Shown here piece after piece: positions 58,333 through 64,000 of a stretch of 64,000 nt of DNA. Position 1 is the first letter of the stretch; the number at the start of each line of letters is the position of its first letter. Position numbers and translations under genes: made by a program. This stretch comes from Flavobacterium sp. SLB02 (GTDB taxonomy: Bacteria; Bacteroidota; Bacteroidia; Flavobacteriales; Flavobacteriaceae): positions 1,511,049-1,575,048 of the forward strand of contig NZ_CP045928.1 in NCBI RefSeq assembly GCF_009664855.1, in the 5' to 3' direction. The notes under the pieces are model-generated. The model was not told the origin of the DNA. It searched no databases and saw only the letters and a list, made by a program, of their open reading frames with translations.

Positions 58333-60783
58333 ATGAAACATACACTTATAAAAACAGGAAAAATAACGCTGTTGACGGCTTTAGTACTTTCGAATTTATC
58401 CTGGAATAGCATTCCTAATGATGAAACAAATCCACCGGTTCTTACTGTTAAAGGATTTAAATTTTTCGATTTAAACAGAAATGGAAAATTAGATGTTTGG
58501 GAGGATACCCGCCTTTCTGTTGATCAAAGAATTGATGCCATCATCAAACAAATGACCAATGCCGAAAAAGTGGATCTTCTAATAGGAACCGGAATGCCTG
58601 GAATCGAAGTACTTACAGGTCCTGTAGGAGATTCTAAACAAGGTCTTGTTCCGGGAGCCGCTGGAGGAACTGCCGCTTTTGAGCGATTTGGGATTCCTGC
58701 AACTGTTGTAGCCGATGGTCCTGCCGGTTTAAGAATTGCATCAACAAGAGAAAATGACTCAAAGACCTACTATGCTACGGCATTTCCGGTAGGTACAGCT
58801 TTAGCTTCAACCTGGAATAAAGCACTTTTAGAAGAGGTTGGAAAAGCAATGGGGAATGAAGTAAAAGAATATGGGGTAGATGTTTTACTGGCACCGGCCC
58901 TGAACATTCAGAGAAACCCATTGAACGGAAGAAATTTTGAATATTATTCTGAAGATCCGTTGGTTTCTGGAAAAACAGCTGCCGCAATTGTTAACGGGAT
59001 TCAGTCTCAGGGTGTAGGAACTTCTATCAAGCACTTTGCAGTAAATAATGAAGAAACCAATCGTTTGACAATTAATGCCCACGTTTCTGAAAGAGCCATT
59101 AGAGAAATCTATTTAAAAGGTTTTGAAATCACGGTAAAAGAAGCTCAGCCCTGGACCGTAATGTCGTCCTACAACAAACTAAATGGCACTTATACTTCTG
59201 ATCGCAAAGATCTACTGACTCAGGTTTTGAGAAACGAATGGGGTTTTAAAGGAATTGTAATGACCGACTGGTTTGGAGGTTTTCCGGGTTTTGAGTCGAT
59301 ACAAAAAGGTTCAAACTCTGATGTGGTACAACAAATGATCGCTGGAAACGATCTTTTGATGCCGGGAATTCCGGTTCAGAAAAAGGCATTATTAGAAGCT
59401 TTAAACTCCGGTAAATTATCTCAGGAAGTAGCCAATACCAATGCAAAAAGAATTTTAGAATATATCTTTCGTACGCCTACTTTCGCAAAATACAAATACA
59501 GCGATAAACCTAATTTAGCTACAAATGCTCAAGTAACCAGAAATGCAGCAGCAGAAGGTATGGTGTTGCTTAAAAACACCAATAATACATTGCCATTTGC
59601 TGACAAGCAAAAAGAAGTTTCGGTATTTGGTGTTACTTCATATGCCTGGATTACTGGCGGAACAGGAAGCGGAAGCGTAAATAACAAACATACTGTTTCT
59701 CTTTTAGAAGGATTGACAGCAGCAGGTTACAAATTAGACAAAGAACTGGCTGATTTGTATACACCTCACGCCGAAAAAGAAGTGGTAGCCGAAAAAGAAA
59801 GAAGAAAAGCAAGAGGGATTTTGGCTTTGCCGGAAAGACTTTCTGAGATGAAAATGGACGATGGTTTTATCGCTAAAAAAGCAGCAAGTTCTGAAATCGC
59901 GTTTGTGACCTTAGGGAGAAATTCTGGAGAAGGTGGGGACAGAGTTGTCGATAATGATTTTAATATGGCAAATGAAGAGATTGAAATGTTAGACAAAATT
60001 TCAAAAGCTTTTCATGCAAAAGGGAAAAAAGTAGTGGTTATTTTAAATATTGGCGGCGTTATCGAAACAGCGTCCTGGAAAGACAAAGTTGATGCTATTT
60101 TATTGGCCTGGCAACCGGGTCAGGAAGGCGGACATTCTGTTGCAGATGTTGTTTCGGGAAAAATAAATCCATCAGGGAAACTGACGATGACTTTCCCTGT
60201 GAAATATTCAGATACACCCTCAGCGAAGAACTTCCCGGGAATTCCTGTAAATAATCCTAAAGAAGTAACCTATGAAGAAGGCGTTTATGTAGGATACCGT
60301 TATTTTAATACATTCAATGTAAAACCTTCTTACGAATTTGGTTTTGGATCGTCGTATACTTCATTTGATTATACCGATGTAAAATTAACTTCTCCAACTT
60401 TCAAGGATAAATTGACAGTTTCAGTAACCGTAAAAAATACAGGAAAAGTGGCGGGAAAAGAAGTGGTTCAGCTTTATGTAGCAGCGCCATCAAAATCGAT
60501 TGATAAACCAAGAGAAGAATTAAAAGCATTTGCAAAAACAAAAGATCTAAAACCGGGAGAAAGCCAAACGCTGCAACTGACTTTATCTTCTAAAGATTTA
60601 GCTTCATTTTTAGAAAATAAAAGTGCCTGGATTGCAGAAGCAGGAACCTATAAAGTGTTGGTTGGCGCATCGTCTTTAGACATTAAAAAATCAGCTGAAT
60701 TTTCAGTAGCAAAAGAAATTACAGTAGAAAAAGTGAAGAAATCTTTCGAATTAGATTCGAAGTTTACTGAACTTAAACCGTAA
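58333..60783 (+). CDS. GH3 beta-glucosidase/xylosidase-type enzyme with Fn3-like domain and EF-hand-like loop
   Basis: An 816-aa secreted enzyme. After the signal peptide, an EF-hand-like loop (DLNRNGKLDVWED) occurs at residues ~45-60, matching the one in the other GH3. The barrel domain (~75-380) has GTSIKHFAVNNEETNR and the nucleophile Asp312 in GIVMTDWFGG. The second domain starts EGMVLLKNTNNTLPF; the general acid/base region is around RNSGEGGDR. A fibronectin-III-like C-terminal domain (VTVKNTGKVAGKEVVQLYV, AFAKTKDLKPGESQ) completes a standard GH3 architecture. It probably releases terminal beta-linked sugars from fragments imported by the locus receptor. Confidence 0.92.
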   Translation: MKHTLIKTGKITLLTALVLSNLSWNSIPNDETNPPVLTVKGFKFFDLNRNGKLDVWEDTRLSVDQRIDAIIKQMTNAEKVDLLIGTGMPGIEVLTGPVGDSKQGLVPGAAGGTAAFERFGIPATVVADGPAGLRIASTRENDSKTYYATAFPVGTALASTWNKALLEEVGKAMGNEVKEYGVDVLLAPALNIQRNPLNGRNFEYYSEDPLVSGKTAAAIVNGIQSQGVGTSIKHFAVNNEETNRLTINAHVSERAIREIYLKGFEITVKEAQPWTVMSSYNKLNGTYTSDRKDLLTQVLRNEWGFKGIVMTDWFGGFPGFESIQKGSNSDVVQQMIAGNDLLMPGIPVQKKALLEALNSGKLSQEVANTNAKRILEYIFRTPTFAKYKYSDKPNLATNAQVTRNAAAEGMVLLKNTNNTLPFADKQKEVSVFGVTSYAWITGGTGSGSVNNKHTVSLLEGLTAAGYKLDKELADLYTPHAEKEVVAEKERRKARGILALPERLSEMKMDDGFIAKKAASSEIAFVTLGRNSGEGGDRVVDNDFNMANEEIEMLDKISKAFHAKGKKVVVILNIGGVIETASWKDKVDAILLAWQPGQEGGHSVADVVSGKINPSGKLTMTFPVKYSDTPSAKNFPGIPVNNPKEVTYEEGVYVGYRYFNTFNVKPSYEFGFGSSYTSFDYTDVKLTSPTFKDKLTVSVTVKNTGKVAGKEVVQLYVAAPSKSIDKPREELKAFAKTKDLKPGESQTLQLTLSSKDLASFLENKSAWIAEAGTYKVLVGASSLDIKKSAEFSVAKEITVEKVKKSFELDSKFTELKP

Positions 60784-60805
60784 TTATTAGTTAATTATTG
60801 TTAGT

Positions 60806-60846
60806 AAAAAAGCCTTTGAAACAATTGTTTGAAAGGCTTTTTTTTT
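60806..60846. terminator. Bidirectional terminator between GH3 and LysR genes
   Basis: A stem of AAAGCCTTT with AAAGGCTTT (about 60809-60840) encloses an inner CAATTG palindrome, with A-run before and T-run after. It can end the plus-strand GH3 transcript and the convergent LysR gene. Confidence 0.85.
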
Positions 60847-61717
60847 AAACCAGTGATTTCAAAATATCCAGAAACATCTTCACCGCTTTCTTTTCATAAA
60901 CTTCTTTTATCGAAATAATCATAGCCGTTCGCGTCATATTTTTTCCTTCAATTGGAATACACGAAATTCCTTTTTCGTTTTTGATAGTCGCCTGAGTAAG
61001 GATGGTATACCATTTTCCACTTTTTACAAGTTCTAATAAGGTGGGAATATCATTGATTTCGATCGCCACTTTTGGGTGTAACTTATTTTTATCAAAAGCT
61101 TCACTAATAAACTGTGTTGTGCTGTATCCTTTTGAAGGAAGTGCAAGAGAAAGCCGGCTTATTTCTTTTAATGAAATTGACATTTTATTTTTTAAAGCCG
61201 ATTCTGTCGAAGTAACCAAAGTCATGGGCGAGGTAAAAAGTGCCTGGTATTTAAAATGATTTTCGGTGATGATTTCTTCGAAAGTTAGAATGACATCCAA
61301 TTCAAAATGGTTCAGTTTTTCGATCAGTTCCTTCGAAGTTCCAAAAACAATTTTGAACTCTATTTCAGGATACTGATTGGCGAATTCAATGACTGTTTGG
61401 GTTAGTATATCGCGTAAAGCATAAGTAACGCCAATAGCAATTTTTCCGGTATTCAGATTGTTTAAGTCTTTTAATAATGCAAACCCTTCATTGGCTTTAC
61501 TAATACTTTGCAAGGCAAAACCGGAGAATAATTCTCCAGCTTCAGTTAAGGTAATTCGCTTGCCAATTCGGTTAAAAAGCGAAATTTGCAATTCATCTTC
61601 GAGTTGTTTGATCTGTTGCGATAAAGTACTCTGGCTAATGTTTAAAGCAATTGCAGCCTCGGTAAAGTTGAGTAATTCTTTGGCTTTAAGGAAATATTTA
61701 AGTTGTCTGAGTTCCAT
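60845..61717 (-). CDS. LysR-family transcriptional regulator
   Basis: A 290-aa regulator. The N-terminal winged helix (residues ~1-60) has QLKYFLKAKELLNFTEAAIA, LNISQSTLSQQIKQLEDEL and LFNRIGKRITLTEAG. The co-factor domain (~88-290) begins GKIAIGVTYALRD and keeps the usual two-lobe pattern. It diverges from the MBL-fold hydrolase gene at 61814, the classic LysR arrangement, and has a candidate T-N11-A site in the shared promoter. Confidence 0.92.
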   Translation of the reverse strand: MELRQLKYFLKAKELLNFTEAAIALNISQSTLSQQIKQLEDELQISLFNRIGKRITLTEAGELFSGFALQSISKANEGFALLKDLNNLNTGKIAIGVTYALRDILTQTVIEFANQYPEIEFKIVFGTSKELIEKLNHFELDVILTFEEIITENHFKYQALFTSPMTLVTSTESALKNKMSISLKEISRLSLALPSKGYSTTQFISEAFDKNKLHPKVAIEINDIPTLLELVKSGKWYTILTQATIKNEKGISCIPIEGKNMTRTAMIISIKEVYEKKAVKMFLDILKSLV

Positions 61718-61724
61718 GTTTTAA

Positions 61725-61751
61725 ATCGGTTTTATCGATTGATTCTATCGA
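61725..61751. promoter_or_regulatory. Candidate LysR binding site
   Basis: ATCGGTTTTATCGAT (61725-61739) contains TCG-N7-CGA, a T-N11-A arrangement typical of LysR sites. A third ATCGA follows at 61747-61751. The cluster sits between the divergent LysR (start 61717) and hydrolase (start 61814) genes. Confidence 0.5.
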
Positions 61752-61813
61752 AAAATAAGGTTTTACAAATATAGAAATTCTTTAGACCTTTGTAGAAATA
61801 ATGAACAAGTAAA

Positions 61814-62533
61814 ATGAAAATAATACCACTACAGGAAGGAAATTATGTTGTAAACAGTGAGAAAGAATTTAAACTCATCAATGAATTTCCTTTAGATTCA
61901 GGACTTAAAATGGCCATTCAGCCTTTTTTGATCATTACTCAACATGATTATATACTACTGGATTTAGGTTTGGCATTCAACAAAAACGGAAAGCCTTTTA
62001 TTCATCATTTGCTGCAAACTCACAATATACTACCGGAACAAATTACAAAAGTTCTGATTTCGCATTTTCATAAAGATCATATCGAAGGAATTGGTTATTT
62101 TGATGGAGATACTTTTATTCAAAATTTTCCAAACGCCATAATTTATATGCAGGAAAGAGAACTTGATTTTGCTTTAACCCAACAACATCCTTCTTATAAT
62201 CTGGATATACTCAATCAATTTAAATTGTTTCCTAATGTTGAATTCCTTGAGGATGATAAAGGTGAAATAACCAATGAGATTTTCTATGAAGTTTCTGGAG
62301 GACATTCGCCATTTCACCAGGTTTTCTGGATTAAGGAAAATAACGGGATTACCTTTTACGGAGCGGATGATTTGCCACAGGAAGCGTATCTAAAAATGCA
62401 TGTAGCTTATAAGACAGATTATAACGGTAAACGCGCCATGGAATCAAGAAAAAAATGGGAACAGGAAGCTAAAGAAGGACATTGGAAAGTGCTTTTGTAT
62501 CATGATATGAAAAAGCCTGTTTTGGAATTTTAA
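61814..62533 (+). CDS. Metallo-beta-lactamase-fold hydrolase
   Basis: A 239-aa cytoplasmic protein with the zinc motif SHFHKDH (His84, His86, Asp88, His89) preceded by a strand, and later metal-binding candidates in VSGGHSPFHQ and LLYHDMKKPV. The N-terminal strands (FLIITQHDYILLDLGL) fit the family. Members include lactonases, glyoxalase-like and other hydrolases; the substrate is unknown. It is divergent from the LysR gene, its probable regulator. Confidence 0.88.
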   Translation: MKIIPLQEGNYVVNSEKEFKLINEFPLDSGLKMAIQPFLIITQHDYILLDLGLAFNKNGKPFIHHLLQTHNILPEQITKVLISHFHKDHIEGIGYFDGDTFIQNFPNAIIYMQERELDFALTQQHPSYNLDILNQFKLFPNVEFLEDDKGEITNEIFYEVSGGHSPFHQVFWIKENNGITFYGADDLPQEAYLKMHVAYKTDYNGKRAMESRKKWEQEAKEGHWKVLLYHDMKKPVLEF

Positions 62534-62705
62534 ATTTTTTTATAAAGAATAAAGAGAATAGAAAAAAGAGGATAGAAAAAAGATGTTTTCTGAACAACGC
62601 TATGTGAATTTATATAAAGTGAAACGCCTTTTTTAAGTTACAAAATCCTATGTTTCTATGTGTTTTAAAAAAAAAAACACTGCTAATTACAAAGAATAAA
62701 TAAAT

Positions 62706-62737
62706 AAAAAAGGATGTTCGTTAGAGTATCCTTTTTT
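62706..62737 (-). terminator. Terminator of the third ECF sigma gene
   Basis: AAAAAAGGAT (62706-62715) and ATCCTTTTTT (62728-62737) are perfect inverted copies with a 12-nt loop. The minus strand has a T-run after the stem. It lies at the stop of the ECF sigma gene. Confidence 0.8.
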
Positions 62738-63338
62738 AGTTTAATTTCAGTTTTTTTCTTTTTCGAAATAATATAAACAAAACACTTCTTACTTTTTCTT
62801 CTAATGAAGATCGCAGAATCGAGAATGCTTTTGTAATCTGGGCTTCGACCGTTTTTATTGAAACATCAAGATGTTCGGCAATTTCGATATTGGTTAAGCC
62901 TTCTTTTTTACTTAAAATAAAAACCTCTTTGCATTTTGGCGGAAGGTTTTGAATCTCTCTGTTGACCACATTCAAAACACGCTGAAATGACTCGGAATCT
63001 TCTTCCTGAATAACCGAATTTAAAGCGTCGTAATATGATTTTTCTAATGAAAACAGAGATTGATTCTTTCGATACAAATCAATGAATTCGTTGTAGACTA
63101 ATTTGTAAAGGAAACTTTTTAAAGCATGATCGGGTTTTAATCTTGTGCGCTGTTCCCAAACTTTAATAAAAACATTCTGCACGATATCTTCGGCACTATA
63201 AATGTTTTTTACCAGACTATTGGCATACACACAAAGTTTATGATGATAAGTATCGATAAGATAGTTATATGCGCTTTCATCTCCTTTACTAAGAGACTCA
63301 ATTAATTTGGCATTATCTTTATAATCATCAATCTTCAT
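62736..63338 (-). CDS. ECF sigma-70 factor, third pair
   Basis: A 200-aa sigma factor. Region 2: YSAEDIVQNVFIKVWEQRTR; region 4: LPPKCKEVFILSKKEGLTNI, then EIAEHLDVSIKTVEAQITKA. A C-terminal basic tail (RKRKKLKLN) follows a hydrophobic segment. It diverges from a fecR gene that starts at 63618, unlike the two co-directional pairs in this window. Their 279-nt shared region should carry both promoters. Confidence 0.92.
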   Translation of the reverse strand: MKIDDYKDNAKLIESLSKGDESAYNYLIDTYHHKLCVYANSLVKNIYSAEDIVQNVFIKVWEQRTRLKPDHALKSFLYKLVYNEFIDLYRKNQSLFSLEKSYYDALNSVIQEEDSESFQRVLNVVNREIQNLPPKCKEVFILSKKEGLTNIEIAEHLDVSIKTVEAQITKAFSILRSSLEEKVRSVLFILFRKRKKLKLN

Positions 63339-63567
63339 AGAAACAAATATATAAATTAATAGTTTTTAAGGTCTAAATACACGCTTTATTTCGCCAAATA
63401 GAGCTTTTTTATCCTTTTCTATTTGAAAATTATTACAAATAAAAAGAAGCAAAAAGGCAAAGATAAAAACATTTACTATTCTAGTTCTATGAAATTAGTA
63501 TAGTTATTGAAAGAAAAAGACTTGTGAAAAATAAAAAATTCATCAAAATGAAAAAAACTTTATCAAA

Positions 63568-63594
63568 TTGTTAGGGTTTTGTTTTTTAGCTTCG
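63568..63594 (+). promoter_or_regulatory. Candidate promoter of the third fecR gene
   Basis: A TTG at 63568-63570 and TAGCTTCG at 63587-63594 (one base off TAnnTTTG) are spaced 16 nt apart, 24 nt before the fecR ATG. A nine-codon mini frame (MKKTLSNC) at 63548-63574 overlaps it and has no independent support. Confidence 0.3.
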
Positions 63595-63617
63595 TAATAA
63601 TATTAAAAACAAGTAAA

Positions 63618-64000
63618 ATGACAGTGAAAAAGTCAGACCGATTAATTGTTAAGTTTATCACAAATCAGGCAAGTAAGGACGAAATTGAGACCTTAACTGA
63701 GTGGCTTAAAGAAGAGGAGAATCAAATTGTATTTAAGGAATTTGTAAAAACAAATTACGCAATTGATGCTGCAATGTACACTTTTGATTCAACCGAAGTT
63801 AAAAAACAACTAATAGAAACAATCCGAAAAGAAAATAACGTTTTTCAGAAAAAAAGATTTTCATCGTATTACAAATATGCGGCAATTTTGATTTTGGCTT
63901 TAGGAGGATTTTATTTTTATCAAAATTCAAATTTATTTCATGCTAACCAAAATGTGATTGTTCCCAGACAAGATGATATTGTTTTACAGTCAGGTAATGA
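63618..64000 (+). CDS. FecR-family anti-sigma factor, N-terminal part (cut by window edge)
   Basis: The ATG at 63618 opens a frame that is still open at the window edge (127 codons). It begins MTVKKSDRLIVKFITNQASK and continues with DEIETLTEWLKEEENQIVFK, as FecR sigma-binding regions do. A membrane segment, KYAAILILALGGFYFYQ, lies at residues ~79-95. The periplasmic FecR domain starts at VIVPRQDDIVLQSG. It pairs by proximity with the divergent ECF sigma gene. The next gene, likely a susC, is outside the window. Confidence 0.85.
   Translation, partial: MTVKKSDRLIVKFITNQASKDEIETLTEWLKEEENQIVFKEFVKTNYAIDAAMYTFDSTEVKKQLIETIRKENNVFQKKRFSSYYKYAAILILALGGFYFYQNSNLFHANQNVIVPRQDDIVLQSGN

Overview
The window looks like a piece of a Bacteroidetes chromosome, most likely Flavobacterium or a close relative. 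The DNA is AT-rich. There are two SusC/SusD outer-membrane uptake pairs, each with an ECF sigma factor and a FecR anti-sigma factor, a type IX secretion sorting domain, GldA/GldF/GldG-like ABC components, perfect or near TAnnTTTG promoter elements and weak Shine-Dalgarno sequences. No rRNA, tRNA, CRISPR array, transposase or phage gene was recognised. The genus is inferred from these features.

Left part (1-12.6 kb). A carbohydrate-binding, T9SS-exported protein enters from the left edge, followed by a short YdeI-like gene. A secreted metallophosphoesterase and a divergent secreted PI-PLC-like phosphodiesterase come next, then sigma/FecR/SusC/SusD locus 1. Repeat-rich intergenic DNA separates these. 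The two phosphoesterases suggest a phosphorylated substrate for locus 1, but that is inference.

Stress and light block (12.2-22.8 kb). A SpoIIAA-like protein and small membrane, acidic and lysine-rich proteins (one of only 48 aa) precede a large KatE-type catalase, a duplicated-module membrane protein, a CinA-like amidase, and a heme oxygenase-bacteriophytochrome kinase pair. A DsbA-like lipoprotein diverges from an HxlR regulator with an N-terminal cysteine.

Accessory block (22.8-27.4 kb). Eight short, mostly unrecognised genes in one direction include an SMI1/KNR4-type gene broken by one in-frame stop, a YARHG protein, and a peptidyl-tRNA-hydrolase-2-like protein. The block resembles an orphan immunity island. 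Two thioredoxin-fold secreted proteins follow.

Efflux block (29.1-37.3 kb). A LytS/LytTR two-component system plus a DUF3861 gene diverges from a complete RND tripartite efflux operon (adaptor, pump, outer-membrane factor).

Possible protein or peptide import locus (38.1-51.0 kb, minus strand). ECF sigma, FecR, STN-type SusC, SusD, an ABC ATPase, a GldF-GldG fusion and a periplasmic M16 zinc protease lie in order. TonB-type receptor, ABC transporter and M16 protease together recall the ferredoxin-uptake Fus system of Pectobacterium, built here on a SusCD scaffold. This is the strongest candidate for an undescribed system in the window. Both fecR-susC junctions carry a hairpin whose U-tract points antisense to the operon.

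Glycoside locus (51.4-60.8 kb). A Nudix-type regulator diverges from a TonB-dependent receptor without SusD, two GH3 enzymes that each begin with an EF-hand-like calcium loop, and an esterase between them. At the right end are a LysR/metallo-beta-lactamase-fold divergent pair and a third ECF sigma gene that diverges from a FecR gene cut by the window edge.
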